A stretch of 62,738 bases of DNA from a virus. Within the stretch, counting starts at the first letter, position 1. Each line of letters begins with the position of its first letter. The DNA lies in IMG/VR virus record IMGVR_UViG_3300018411_000025, positions 1 through 62,738 of that record; one strand, written 5' to 3'. The position numbers were made by a program, and so were the translations under genes. The notes under the pieces were generated by a model. It saw only the letters and a program-made list of their open reading frames with translations. It ran no database searches and was not told where the DNA came from. This document shows positions 31,083 through 41,025 of the stretch, piece after piece.

Positions 31083-33161
31083 ATGCTATCTGAAACCTTT
31101 AGACTCTATTACAACAGCACCGTTGAGTTGGTGCGCTCTATGGTCTTTAAATACGAGTTGCAGAATACACTCATTAATGACTATTTAAAAGCCAACGGGT
31201 TAACGGTGGACGATGACCCCGTTAACTGGAAATATTACATGAACTTAGCCGGAGAATATTACCCGACTGATGTTCCTATGACGGTTCTTTCTTCCGATAC
31301 TCAGGAAGAGATTCCTTTTACCCGTGACACATTACTGTATCATCCTAGAACGGCACTGCTACATGCACGTGGTGGCGATGAATACCAGAATTTAGTAAAC
31401 CGTTACCCTAAGCAAGAATTGTTAATCAATGGCATCACTAAGCCTATTGATAAAGCAGTGGCCATTGCAGCCGATGACTTTCAGTTACTGGATTATAACA
31501 GCTCATTAGTTGCCAGTAACGAAACCACTTTAATTGCCCGTGTTCAGGAATGGGTAAGAACCCACTATGAGCGACACTGGAACCCTGACTATGCGACGTC
31601 AGACCCACTGTATCCAGCGGCATTCATCGGACAGATGTCTATGTTCTTGGTTCCAGTAATCATGGGACTACGTGACGACAAAGCGCACACAAATGAAGCC
31701 TCTCAGTATGAGATATGGTCATATTTATCTGGGCACTACAATCTGGATAACTATAAAGGGTTTTTAAGTTTAAACCAATCCCTATGGCTATATCGAAACA
31801 TTGCGGGTATTCGTAAAAATGCAGGTACTACCGCAGAGTTCGAACGGCTTATGCTAAACGTCACTAAGCCTGCCGGATTAAAAGTTTCCCGCATTGACTT
31901 TCTACAACTCGACGATACGCTATTAAGCAACTATGTGCGTACGCCACTTTACTCTAAGACAAATTACTGGGAGCCTGTACCGAGCCTTGCATCTGGTGAC
32001 ACTATGCGCACCGCAGATGTGTTTGAGATAACTAAGGGGTATGCACCCTATAACACTAACGATGCGGATACGGACTCGGAGAGTGCTGAAGTCAAAGGCA
32101 CGTCCCTTGTCTACAATCAGCTTCCGACGAAACTTTATCAAGCCGATGAAGACGGAACTTTAGTGTCTCAAGCCATTGTGAATTTACCGATGAAGGTGAA
32201 CTACTGGGCATACATGGCGTATCTAGGTTTATATCAAGCCGACTTTAATATCGTTGTGCCTAATGGCGCAGATGTGTTCTTAACGGCGAAAGATGCCTTT
32301 ACTCTCTTTATGTATGCGGCTAGCCGCAGTGTAGAGAATCAACCTTCTGTTGTGCCGGAGATTGAAGTTAAATCCGTTATTCCGCTAAACTACCCGTCTG
32401 CCCATGAACTGCATGCTTTAACAGACAGTGACGCTATCACTTTAAGTACCATCAGTGACACACTAACCTATCTGGTTAACCTTCGTAGCGTCTTTAATAT
32501 GGACGAGTTTGTCATCTTTATTAACCAGCTTCAAAATCAAGACCTACGTCTTTTATTAGAAGAAGGGTTCTATAGAGAGCCTTTGTCTAGGTCAATGATG
32601 CGTGACGTGGCTAATGGATTACAGACTAACGTTCGTTTAAGAACGGAACCTGAAGGAACACGGTATGACGATTGGTTATTCACTAAAGGGATTGATGCTA
32701 CTGCATTAACTACTCAAGACTGGTGGGATTTAGCTAACCGTATATTAGCCGAGGTCGTTGACTACAGTGACAACAGTACGACAGTTGGAGCACGCCAACG
32801 GGCAATGATTGAAATACTGGATGCGTTAACCACCTACGACGTGATGATATTGGGCGGCGATGCCAGTGAGCGTAAGAGAGAGCTGTATTTTCCATCTTTG
32901 CTTATCTATGGTATCACGACACAAACTGCATTTAACGAGTTTATCGAACAAGGGCAAAGTGTTCAGAGTTGGTCGGTAACCATGGGACATGTAGAACTGT
33001 CTACAACCATTGAACAAGGCAGTCTTGTGAATTTACCGAAGGACGAGCCTCTTACTGCACTGATTGATAGTGGTGAAGTGGTCATTCCTGAGATTGACCA
33101 AGAACATTATCTCTTCGTTGATATCTCTACGTCTAATGTAACACTCGAATCTATTACTTAA
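31083..33161 (+). CDS. Virion structural protein (phiKZ gp131-like region), 692 aa
   Basis: Large mixed protein without enzymatic motifs. The N-terminal half is helical with WVRTHYERHWNPDYATSDPL and WLYRNIAGIRKNAGTTAEFE, a style seen in baseplate/wedge proteins of large myophages; the C-terminal half is beta-rich. Starts at ATG 31083 after GGAGACAGGA. First of a four-gene + strand island embedded in - strand head genes, next to the portal. Tail/baseplate or neck assembly is plausible. Confidence 0.6.
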   Translation: MLSETFRLYYNSTVELVRSMVFKYELQNTLINDYLKANGLTVDDDPVNWKYYMNLAGEYYPTDVPMTVLSSDTQEEIPFTRDTLLYHPRTALLHARGGDEYQNLVNRYPKQELLINGITKPIDKAVAIAADDFQLLDYNSSLVASNETTLIARVQEWVRTHYERHWNPDYATSDPLYPAAFIGQMSMFLVPVIMGLRDDKAHTNEASQYEIWSYLSGHYNLDNYKGFLSLNQSLWLYRNIAGIRKNAGTTAEFERLMLNVTKPAGLKVSRIDFLQLDDTLLSNYVRTPLYSKTNYWEPVPSLASGDTMRTADVFEITKGYAPYNTNDADTDSESAEVKGTSLVYNQLPTKLYQADEDGTLVSQAIVNLPMKVNYWAYMAYLGLYQADFNIVVPNGADVFLTAKDAFTLFMYAASRSVENQPSVVPEIEVKSVIPLNYPSAHELHALTDSDAITLSTISDTLTYLVNLRSVFNMDEFVIFINQLQNQDLRLLLEEGFYREPLSRSMMRDVANGLQTNVRLRTEPEGTRYDDWLFTKGIDATALTTQDWWDLANRILAEVVDYSDNSTTVGARQRAMIEILDALTTYDVMILGGDASERKRELYFPSLLIYGITTQTAFNEFIEQGQSVQSWSVTMGHVELSTTIEQGSLVNLPKDEPLTALIDSGEVVIPEIDQEHYLFVDISTSNVTLESIT

Positions 33162-33182
33162 AAACGAAAAAGGGACATAACC

Positions 33183-34025
33183 ATGTCACAAGCATATACC
33201 GCCGTCAAAACCATCTTTGCGGCTGCCCTAGAAGCGTCGCGTCGTCCAGGGGCGACATTCATACCTATGGCATACAGTACGCTCAATGAGTACTTTGCTG
33301 TGGAACACGGCACTGCGTTACCTGCTGGAGAACAACCCGAAGTACAGTACTTAGCCATCGGTCGTGGCGGTCACCAGAATGTCATTGGCGGGAATGGGGA
33401 TTCCTTAACGGATATCCTTCAACATCGTATCAACAATGCGCGTTTGTTTGAACACTTACCGTTTGTACTGCGTCCAGTAAATGCTGACCTTAGTGCAGCG
33501 GAGCGAGCAAAATACCGCATCCGTCGTTTAGAAACCTACGATGGCCAACAATACTTTGCTTACTATCTATTAAAGATTAGTACCGGCAGCGCAGACGCAA
33601 CCGCAGAGATGATTACGATTGAAGCGGGTGAAACCACACGTACAGAATATGTACCGACGGCGTCTCAGTTGTCACCGACTCCGGTATCGATGGTAAATGG
33701 CGTTGTTAACCAAGCTACAGGTCAGCATATTGCTGTGACTACACCCTTCCCAATTGAACTCACGGCTTCTGATATTGCCAACATTCTTGAAGCGGCAAAC
33801 ATTATCTACAGTGATTCCCGTTATGCTGTGATTTCTGAGCTGGGTATTGTTTCAGGCATTGACGATACGGTAACATCTACGGCAGGTAGTGTATCGGTAA
33901 CCTATACGGAAGCTAAAGCGGCTCAAATTCATACGCATATTGCTACCAACATACCATTGCTACAACAGCAAGATGGAGTTACCATGAATTTCCGCATTGG
34001 TACTTCTCTACCTTACCTAACGTAA
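33183..34025 (+). CDS. Virion structural protein, 280 aa
   Basis: Beta-rich protein with YTAVKTIFAAALEASRRPG at the N-terminus, then EVQYLAIGRGGHQNVIGGNG and a long strand-rich C-terminus ending with GVTMNFRIGTSLPYLT. Composition (Thr/Ala/Ile, few Cys) is typical of tail or baseplate proteins. RBS AGGGACAT before ATG 33183; 21 bases after the 692-aa gene, so cotranscribed with it. Confidence 0.6.
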   Translation: MSQAYTAVKTIFAAALEASRRPGATFIPMAYSTLNEYFAVEHGTALPAGEQPEVQYLAIGRGGHQNVIGGNGDSLTDILQHRINNARLFEHLPFVLRPVNADLSAAERAKYRIRRLETYDGQQYFAYYLLKISTGSADATAEMITIEAGETTRTEYVPTASQLSPTPVSMVNGVVNQATGQHIAVTTPFPIELTASDIANILEAANIIYSDSRYAVISELGIVSGIDDTVTSTAGSVSVTYTEAKAAQIHTHIATNIPLLQQQDGVTMNFRIGTSLPYLT

Positions 34026-34026
34026 G

Positions 34027-34608
34027 ATGCTTTATAGCATTTCAGACTCTCCCATACTCAGAATTGTATCGATTGACCCCGGCACTCAAACTGCCGGGTT
34101 TTCTTGTATTGATGTCGATTTAGTAACTCGTCATTATCACGTGGTTGATGCGGTAACCGTACGCGGTAATGACATGTTACGTGAGTTTGGGGACCTTAAA
34201 GATATTCACGAAGAGCGGTTCTTACGTAACCTAGGCTACGCCAATTGTTACTTTCAATATCTCACTCAATGGTCACCGGCGACTATATGCAGTGAGGCGC
34301 CTTACATGGGACGTTTCGCTGCGGCGTTTAAAGCCTTAACTGAACAAGTTACGGTCTTTAGAGCAGGGGCGTATCAATGGGATCGAGCGCAAACCTTTAA
34401 CCTCTATGAGCCATCGGTTGTAAAAAAGGCCATGGGTGTTAAAGGGGGCTCTAAAGATAAAGAAGACATGCGTCGAGCTTTAGCGAAAAGAACGGACGTA
34501 TCCTATGGTAACGGTATTTCTTTGGAGAAACTGGACGAACACGCGATAGACTCTGTCTGTGTCGCCATACATCACGCCGAGAGATTGAATCTATGGATAC
34601 AAACCTAA
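34027..34608 (+). CDS. RuvC-like Holliday-junction resolvase/RNase H-fold nuclease
   Basis: 193 residues. IVSIDPGTQTAGFSCID places the first catalytic Asp at 17, ICSEAPYMG gives Glu 90, and LDEHAIDSVCVAIHH gives His/Asp at 172/175; this is the RuvC order D-E-(H/D)xxD. RuvC-type enzymes cut four-way DNA junctions; phages need this to resolve replication intermediates before packaging. It starts one base after the preceding stop with no obvious ribosome site, so translation is probably coupled, and its 3' end overlaps the next gene by 16 bases. Length is normal for the family. Confidence 0.8.
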   Translation: MLYSISDSPILRIVSIDPGTQTAGFSCIDVDLVTRHYHVVDAVTVRGNDMLREFGDLKDIHEERFLRNLGYANCYFQYLTQWSPATICSEAPYMGRFAAAFKALTEQVTVFRAGAYQWDRAQTFNLYEPSVVKKAMGVKGGSKDKEDMRRALAKRTDVSYGNGISLEKLDEHAIDSVCVAIHHAERLNLWIQT

Positions 34609-34988
34609 GACGTGCAGCGTTTAGTTATGCAACCTATGGTTTAGGATTAGGGGTAGCGGACTCTGTTGCAAAAACAACAGATAAAGTTCAAGAGATTACG
34701 GCAGCCGCCGGTAATGCAATTGAATCTTCCAGTAACTTCCTATTCCGCATGTTCCCAGAAGCAGTAGCAGCAGGTCAACTGACTATCCACGAAGGTGCCT
34801 TTTATTATCAAGGGGTATCCGTGGCGCATATTATCTCAGTCATGGTTGGGGTATTTACGCTGATATTCATCATAGGCCGCGGGTTCTATGACATCAGTAA
34901 TGGTATCTTAAATCGTAAACTGAAGAAAGCGGCTTTAGAAGACATTGATGAACTCATCAACTGGGATTCAAAGAAAAAGAAAAAATAA
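34593..34988 (+). CDS. Single-pass membrane protein, 131 aa
   Basis: One strong membrane segment (about 79-98, IISVMVGVFTLIFIIGRGFY) with an Ala/Gly-rich amphipathic N-terminal half and a highly basic C-terminal end (KKKKK). By size and topology it could be a holin or a membrane-tethered adaptor. It overlaps the RuvC-like gene and is the last of the + strand island before a bidirectional terminator. Family unknown. Confidence 0.6.
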   Translation: MDTNLRRAAFSYATYGLGLGVADSVAKTTDKVQEITAAAGNAIESSSNFLFRMFPEAVAAGQLTIHEGAFYYQGVSVAHIISVMVGVFTLIFIIGRGFYDISNGILNRKLKKAALEDIDELINWDSKKKKK

Positions 34989-34994
34989 GGTAAT

Positions 34995-35026
34995 ATCTCC
35001 TCTCCTGTCTAATGACAGGAGAGGAG
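34995..35026. terminator. Bidirectional hairpin terminator
   Basis: A 14-bp perfect stem (34995-35008 with 35013-35026), loop TAAT, sits between converging genes. Confidence 0.8.
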
Positions 35027-35040
35027 AGAACCTTTACGTT

Positions 35041-37668
35041 TTATAGCTTGCTAGTACAGTAGTAACATGGGATGCGGTCGCCCACGCGTAACATTTCTAG
35101 GATTTCTCCTTTCTGTGTAACCACGGTAATCGTTGACGAAGTGTCATTACCTGTGAGTTTAGCAAACGCACCGTCTATCGCACGATACAGTGATGGGAAG
35201 CTACCATAAGTAATGCGACCTAGAGGAACGACTTCGTCTTCGTCTACGGCCATTACCCATGGCTGTAAACACTGTACTGTTACAGCGCCTTCAATTGCCC
35301 CTTCTTCATCTTCGGCTTCAGTTTCATTTAGGAAGCTGAAGTACTTTGGTAACTCTTCTTCTAGGATATTAAAGAGCTCAACATTAATGTCCCGCTCTAC
35401 AGCCCACGAAACGATGTCGTCTTTAGATTCAAAGAAAGAGGTTAGAGTTGCAGTCGGTGCTGGTGCACTAACACGGTAACGGATAGCCGTTAGAGCGATA
35501 TGAGTAATGACTTCATCTAAGAATGTAAACATAGATGTGTTGCCTAGCTCTCTAAGCTCATCCATTAACCCAACGCATACCGTAGAGTAATAGAGCGGCG
35601 TATCACTGTCTTTGGTTTCTTCTACCGTAGCTAACGTGTCAACAAAGCGCTTTAATACTCCGTATGGGATAGCAATGGCTGGAATCGGACGAGTAATCTC
35701 AAACTTAGTCAGTTTAAGCTCTGTGTCGTTTTCGGCACTAGCAAGTTCCATTGCCGCCATTGACTTATAGCCGTCAGCAGTACCGATGCTGTCATTGAGT
35801 ACCACAGAAAAGCTCTTTGGTGTACCTTCTTCTTCTGCTACCGCAATTTCTGCCACTGTCCCTTCGTGAGACTCTAGGCGAATTGCGCGTTCAAACTGAC
35901 CTAAGTGGTCTTCTCTGTCCATCCACTTCTCCTTATCGATTAATACTTCATATACATTAAAGTCTTCATCCATGCCCACAATGACACAGAGTTCTTGACC
36001 CATTTTACCTAGCTGTACAGGAAACCCTTTATTGCCTACTGCACGGAAAGGGGCTTGCGCAGCATCCACGGCGTAAATGACCGTACCGTCATGTAGTTCT
36101 ACTGGGTATGAGCCTGGTAGCACATCTCTCGGTGACGGGGTGGTCACAACCACTGGTTGTGTTGTAATAGCCGATGCCATGTTGTGTGCCGCAGGTCTAG
36201 CGACAGGCGCAGTTGCCGGCTGCTGTGCTGGAATAGACTGACGCATAGCGGCTGAGGCTGGTACCTCGGTTGAAACTTCTGTATGTTGACTGAGTGACTG
36301 GTATGCGCCCGTAGGACGAGTCGCGGCTACAGGTTGATACACAGGACCAGCAGCAGGGCGAGCCTGTGCCATTTGTTGCTCACGGTAACCCATTGGTCGA
36401 GCAGCCTGTGGCTGTGGGGCTGGGTTATTTAAGAACCCATTACGGATACCGTAATCAATCCACTGTGCTTCTACCTGTGGCGTCCATTCCGTCCATGACG
36501 ACTGACCATTGTAGCTGTCATTGAACATCAATACAGGTAATCCATTAATCATGAACTCCGGCATATTCTGACCATTCATGGCATGTGTGACGGGAACCTT
36601 AGGGGCCTCGTTAGCGTTCATGACCAGAGGCTGGTTGTTCTGGGTTAGGATTGGGCGATTGTAAAGGACATCCATGACTTGAATCGCATTTTGGTTACCT
36701 TGGTACATATCAGTTTCCTTTTCTATAGAGTGGGTGTTATCAAGTGTTGTTGTTTCATAAATGGCTTGCTCTTCTAAAGCAGCCGTATCTATAATTTCTT
36801 CGGGTTTGGATTTAGCCAGTAAATCCATAATGCCGTTTGTTAAAGTTAAGGGTTTTAATTTAGGGACTATCGCATTATCGTCCCCTGTTTGTATTTTCTT
36901 TTTCTCGACTATGCGTGAAGCACGATGATGGTTATCTGCCGCTTGCAGTACAGCAGAGTCGTTCGCCGCAAGAGTGGTTACTACATCCGGAAATAACCCG
37001 CGTTCATAGTCATCAATCGCCACTGTTTCCTCCGGTATCGTTAAACGCCCTGTAATGGACTGTAAGGGCTGTTCATGATTTAGGCTACTAAGTACCTGCG
37101 TCGTTCCCTGAACCGTAGCTGAGGGCCTTTCAGCTATCCTAGAATGGAAGTCTTGATAGGTTTGATTCCGCCTTTCTTTAGACAAAGTAAAGAACTGTGA
37201 AGCTTTAACAGCCTGCTCGACTGCTAGCCTTGCTTTTGCCTGATAGCTTTCTGGATTATTGACGCCATTTAAACCATTTGGTTTACGACAAAGAATGTCA
37301 CTTAGTAACCGTATGACGATTTCTCCAGCTATTCCTATTCCATGTTGTAATATAGGTAAAGGATTTTCTGGAGTTGCACCTAACATGGCGTTCTCATACG
37401 CCACCGTCTCAATCAGTGCTTTAGCAAAGTTAGCCCCTTCTTCACCCATAAAGGGAGAGTCCAGTTCAGGTGCGGAGATTTCAATAAAGGGTTCTAATAA
37501 GACCGATGAGACTTCATACAGCATGTCTCTGGCCATATTAATGCCCTGTATCGCAAACCACAGTAACTCTTTATCAGCATGTCGATTTGGCGTCAAGCGC
37601 AACATTGGGCCGGGATACCCATTGTTAATGGCTTGGCCGTATTTGACCGCGCTGTTTAATTCAACCAT
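35041..37668 (-). CDS. Large virion-type protein with Pro/Gln linker, 875 aa; possible internal translation start
   Basis: Three parts are visible: a helical N-terminal region (1-320), a middle Gln/Pro/Ala-rich low-complexity linker (about 425-520), and a mixed C-terminal domain (VELHDGTVIYAVDAAQAPF onward). An in-frame ATG at 36708 (Met 321, MYQGNQNAIQVMD) is preceded by AAAGGAAA at ideal spacing, so a 555-residue C-terminal product may also be made. No enzyme motif recognised. It lies between the RNA-polymerase-like gene and the + strand island. A structural or scaffolding role is inferred only from position and composition. Confidence 0.6.
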   Translation of the reverse strand: MVELNSAVKYGQAINNGYPGPMLRLTPNRHADKELLWFAIQGINMARDMLYEVSSVLLEPFIEISAPELDSPFMGEEGANFAKALIETVAYENAMLGATPENPLPILQHGIGIAGEIVIRLLSDILCRKPNGLNGVNNPESYQAKARLAVEQAVKASQFFTLSKERRNQTYQDFHSRIAERPSATVQGTTQVLSSLNHEQPLQSITGRLTIPEETVAIDDYERGLFPDVVTTLAANDSAVLQAADNHHRASRIVEKKKIQTGDDNAIVPKLKPLTLTNGIMDLLAKSKPEEIIDTAALEEQAIYETTTLDNTHSIEKETDMYQGNQNAIQVMDVLYNRPILTQNNQPLVMNANEAPKVPVTHAMNGQNMPEFMINGLPVLMFNDSYNGQSSWTEWTPQVEAQWIDYGIRNGFLNNPAPQPQAARPMGYREQQMAQARPAAGPVYQPVAATRPTGAYQSLSQHTEVSTEVPASAAMRQSIPAQQPATAPVARPAAHNMASAITTQPVVVTTPSPRDVLPGSYPVELHDGTVIYAVDAAQAPFRAVGNKGFPVQLGKMGQELCVIVGMDEDFNVYEVLIDKEKWMDREDHLGQFERAIRLESHEGTVAEIAVAEEEGTPKSFSVVLNDSIGTADGYKSMAAMELASAENDTELKLTKFEITRPIPAIAIPYGVLKRFVDTLATVEETKDSDTPLYYSTVCVGLMDELRELGNTSMFTFLDEVITHIALTAIRYRVSAPAPTATLTSFFESKDDIVSWAVERDINVELFNILEEELPKYFSFLNETEAEDEEGAIEGAVTVQCLQPWVMAVDEDEVVPLGRITYGSFPSLYRAIDGAFAKLTGNDTSSTITVVTQKGEILEMLRVGDRIPCYYCTSKL

Positions 37669-37677
37669 AGGTAAAAT

Positions 37678-37698
37678 CTGGAGGGATTACCCCTCCAG
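37678..37698 (-). terminator. Short hairpin between tandem genes
   Basis: An 8-bp stem (37678-37685 with 37691-37698), loop ATTAC, lies in the 36-base gap between the RNA-polymerase-like gene and the next gene. Its GGAGG arm could hide a ribosome site, so it may be a translational rather than a transcriptional control. Confidence 0.4.
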
Positions 37699-37704
37699 CT
37701 CCGA

Positions 37705-39309
37705 TTAAGATAAGTCTTGTAGGTTTTTGTGATACTTTTGGAATTCCGGGCGGAATACAAAGCAGCCTTGCCCATCAATTTCCGTAAAGGGTGATAAACT
37801 CCCTCTACCGGATGGAGAAGACTTCGTAATGAATAGCCAGCTACAGGTCTCTATCATGTCTGGGTTTAGCTTAAAGGCTGGGTCATACATTTCTGCTGAC
37901 TTAGACTTACTGCCATTCTTAGACGGGATATGCACGACACGCCCGATTTTATAAGCTTTCTGGTCAGTCGTAGTTTCGAGTACCTGAATTTCCGGGTGTT
38001 TACCGGAAGCAATAGACATCATCACTAATGCTTTCCATTCCCGGTCTAACATTCTATCCACATTGTCTGGCTTTAGACGTTCTTTAGGAACGCGCATGAG
38101 CGAGAACATTAGGTTGAATATCATTGACCTTACTGGAAACATCACTTCTTCTACCACCGAGAGTTTCTTTGTACGGGTAGATGATACGTCGTTCTTAATG
38201 GTCATGTCAGAAAAGTTTGCCATGATAAAGAAGAACAGTTCATTAATTTCACGAACTTCAATGTTTTGATGACGTAGCTTACGTACCACGAAGTCATCGA
38301 TGTATTCGGAGATAGAATCCAAATGTTCATCAACGTGGGCAATAGCATCCCGTTCATCGATACTCTTCCAGATAAAGCGACTCAGTGTACGTCGCCATAG
38401 GAAAGGGTCGTCGAAATCGTTATAGTCAAAGAAAGGCTGTTGCGCGCACAAGTCGGTAATGTAAAAGACCGATGCAATGGCGCTTTTCAATACTCGGTTA
38501 TCATAAGCATCACGTGCCACAGCTAGACGTAAGGTAGGTGGTTCATAAGGGCCTGCCGTAATACGTCCGCGTGGGCGGTTACCAGAAGAACTGCAGATTA
38601 CCCATTGGTCTTCAGGAAAGTCAACATCATTGATAGTGTCAATATCTCCGTAATGAACTTCCGCGTTAAAGTAACGTTTAAACGTCTCTGTAAGGCCATA
38701 CTGGGCAAAGATGTAGTTGATGATTTGAGGGTGTCGTGACTTAGGTGCTTCATTACGTCGACTGTGGTGTAGTTTAGCCCAGTAATAATCGGCACTCTCC
38801 ATTGCCCCATCGGCAATATAGAAATACGCTTCACGGTTGAAGGTAGGACGTGCACGAGTAACGGGCATGAATATACTGCCGTCTTCAATGGAAAACAGAT
38901 GGTCTACTAATGTAGGCACTGCTTGATACTTAGAGCCACGTAACATAAAGGTACCACCATTACCAAAAAATGGAATCTTTAGATAACGGGGCTTAAGTCT
39001 CTGTCCATGTAATGTTAAGTTGATGCGAATCATGGAATAGTCGCTGCGGGCTATTTCGTAGGTTCGCTTACTACTCATAGGACGCGTTTCTTCTTGCAGT
39101 CGTTCATAGGGAGTCACATGTTGCCATCCGGCATATGAGATGCCTGTTCCTGCCGCTAGTAAGGATTTACTCCACAGCGACAACAGTCCATCAACATACG
39201 GAATGAATTGTTCAGACTCACCTTGTGCATAGCCCTGAATCACCTTTTCATTAAACTTAGGAGTAGTGGCTTCTATTAATGCTAATAAGTCGGGGTCCAC
39301 GTGTTGCAT
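37705..39309 (-). CDS. Phage RNA polymerase beta-like subunit (N-terminal part; phiKZ gp123-like)
   Basis: 534 residues. KIPFFGNGGTFMLRGSKYQA and VPTLVDHLFS (111-140), followed by DGSIFMPVTRARPTF, follow the beta-subunit block in which an N-GTF-I-G-E-R-V--Q segment is conserved. phiKZ-like phages carry beta and beta-prime split into several proteins; the non-virion enzyme includes gp123, whose gene lies between the capsid (gp120) and portal (gp129) genes, as here. This would form part of the polymerase that reads phage promoters without host sigma factor. The active-site part would be in other subunits outside the window. Homology judged by eye; moderate certainty. Confidence 0.65.
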   Translation of the reverse strand: MQHVDPDLLALIEATTPKFNEKVIQGYAQGESEQFIPYVDGLLSLWSKSLLAAGTGISYAGWQHVTPYERLQEETRPMSSKRTYEIARSDYSMIRINLTLHGQRLKPRYLKIPFFGNGGTFMLRGSKYQAVPTLVDHLFSIEDGSIFMPVTRARPTFNREAYFYIADGAMESADYYWAKLHHSRRNEAPKSRHPQIINYIFAQYGLTETFKRYFNAEVHYGDIDTINDVDFPEDQWVICSSSGNRPRGRITAGPYEPPTLRLAVARDAYDNRVLKSAIASVFYITDLCAQQPFFDYNDFDDPFLWRRTLSRFIWKSIDERDAIAHVDEHLDSISEYIDDFVVRKLRHQNIEVREINELFFFIMANFSDMTIKNDVSSTRTKKLSVVEEVMFPVRSMIFNLMFSLMRVPKERLKPDNVDRMLDREWKALVMMSIASGKHPEIQVLETTTDQKAYKIGRVVHIPSKNGSKSKSAEMYDPAFKLNPDMIETCSWLFITKSSPSGRGSLSPFTEIDGQGCFVFRPEFQKYHKNLQDLS

Positions 39310-39377
39310 TATACGTCTCCGTTCTGGGTTTGGATGTTCCTTGGTTAAACGATTACTGTCGAATATTATTTATGACA

Positions 39378-40889
39378 TTATGCCGTAGCGACTGGGCCAT
39401 TCGCTCCCTTAGTAAAGTGTGCAATAAGGGCTGTGCCTACGGTTAGCAGAATGCCAATAATCGTCTTCTGTACCACTGGGTTGGTAAAGAAAGCGGACAT
39501 GACGTTAGCAATGGTTCTGGTTTTTGCTTTTTCTTGTTCCTCTTCCATTTTCTTAAACTTCACTAAAGCCTGCTTAAGAGCTTGATTCTCTTTCTCTGAG
39601 GCTTTTAGGTCACGTTCTACTTCGTTCATGCGTGCTTGCACACGCGCTTCGTCTTCAATGTCCAAATACGTATTGGCTTCATGTAGACTGGTAAAGAATG
39701 GGATTACCCATACGGCTCCGGTTTTATCGCGTACTGACATGCCATCTTTAAGTAAAGTCTCGACAGAGGCTTCACCTGCAAGATATTCTTCCCCTCGAAC
39801 ATCATACAGATAGGCACGTGCGTAATTGCTTTCACTGGCAGAACTACCACTATCGTGAATTTCTACCGTGTGCTTACCGATGCGAGCATAGAGTGCTCCT
39901 GTACGACTGACACGTTTAGGAATTACTATGCGGATGCCGGTTCTACCCATGTAGACGTCTGTATCAGGCATGGTAAATGACAAAGCCTTATTTAAGACGT
40001 CTGAAGTAAACCCTACAGTAAGACCATATTCAGGCAGATAATGTCCTTGACGTGCATTGACTATAAGCTTCGGGTTATGGCAAGACCACAGCATAGTGGG
40101 CGTACACTGCTTGAGGATTTGCTGCATGCTGCTCACCCCTTGACTTTCTCCTGTGATTTCTACGCGTTCAGACATAATCTCTGCCTGAGTAGAATCGATA
40201 GAAGAAGGGACTTCTATAGTACCGTCTAATGTGCCACCTTCATAGTCATCTCCATAGCGTAATGTACGCGTATGCATGAAGTCTACTACAAAGACACCTT
40301 CCTCACTACGGCGTAGAGCACGGGTTAAACTGTTACCTGCATCTATTGCCGCCGCTTCTTTTAGATACGCGAAGTTTATCCTCTCCTGTAATCCGTCTCC
40401 ATGAGTCGTCGGGCAATCGATAGTATCGGTAAAGCGCGGTAAGTTCTCAGCATGACCATGGCGTGCCCAGCGATGTGTCGCGTAATAGGACACAACTGGG
40501 TTTTCTACGCTAGTGATTTCGTAGATGTGTTTAAAGTGTTTCGGGTTCTTAGGTCTAGGTGATGCAATAGGCTCAATAGGGGCGGATTCTACGGCATCTC
40601 GCCATACTGCCGTAGTACTATAGCCATGTACTGCTTTAGTAATCCCTAGAGAGTGATAGAGCTGACACAGCAGCCCTTCTCGATAAGACTTTGTCATCGG
40701 GTCTATCCGTATGACAATACCATCAGTCTGACAGACATAAATCGGACGGTTAGTTGTATTAATGATTAGACGGCCACCTACCATAGGGGCAGCCCAATCA
40801 CCTACAGGCCATTCAAAAATAGGCACTGCTGACACGGTTCTTCCAAAAATCGCTGGAATGGCCTTGCGCGATATTTCATCGTGTTTCAT
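39378..40889 (-). CDS. Protein with C-terminal coiled coil and membrane anchor, 503 aa
   Basis: Residues 1-410 are soluble and beta-rich (FEWPVGDWAAPMVGGRLII; TRTGALYARIGKHTVEIHD). A charged coiled coil follows (about 415-465, EARVQARMNEVERDLKASEK), then a single hydrophobic helix near 475-493 (KTIIGILLTVGTALIAHF). No enzyme motif. Tail-anchored design suggests attachment to the inner membrane or insertion into it during infection. Has a 250-base upstream region with a promoter-like element and two hairpins, indicating separate control from the capsid gene. Confidence 0.65.
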   Translation of the reverse strand: MKHDEISRKAIPAIFGRTVSAVPIFEWPVGDWAAPMVGGRLIINTTNRPIYVCQTDGIVIRIDPMTKSYREGLLCQLYHSLGITKAVHGYSTTAVWRDAVESAPIEPIASPRPKNPKHFKHIYEITSVENPVVSYYATHRWARHGHAENLPRFTDTIDCPTTHGDGLQERINFAYLKEAAAIDAGNSLTRALRRSEEGVFVVDFMHTRTLRYGDDYEGGTLDGTIEVPSSIDSTQAEIMSERVEITGESQGVSSMQQILKQCTPTMLWSCHNPKLIVNARQGHYLPEYGLTVGFTSDVLNKALSFTMPDTDVYMGRTGIRIVIPKRVSRTGALYARIGKHTVEIHDSGSSASESNYARAYLYDVRGEEYLAGEASVETLLKDGMSVRDKTGAVWVIPFFTSLHEANTYLDIEDEARVQARMNEVERDLKASEKENQALKQALVKFKKMEEEQEKAKTRTIANVMSAFFTNPVVQKTIIGILLTVGTALIAHFTKGANGPVATA

Positions 40890-40973
40890 TTTGTAATTTC
40901 CTATAAGACACTGTCTACCGCGGGGAATGGCATGTCAGACAGTCACGAAAAAAGAGGAGAGATAGCAATAAAA

Positions 40974-41001
40974 CCTTCTTTAACCCGAAGGTTAAAGAAG
41001 G
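40974..41001 (-). terminator. Leader hairpin, attenuator or terminator
   Basis: A 12-bp perfect stem (40974-40985 with 40990-41001), loop CGAA, followed on the minus strand by TTTTATTGC. It lies 25-50 bases after the promoter-like element at 41026 and before the 503-aa gene, so it may release a short leader RNA or attenuate the gene. Confidence 0.6.
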
Positions 41002-41025
41002 CCATTGATATCCGTTACTATTAAC

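Noticed and set aside
37347-37354. TATATTAC core (minus strand) inside the 875-aa gene
   Set aside because: Upstream bases differ, it is in coding sequence, and the nearest possible start (36708) is over 600 bases away.
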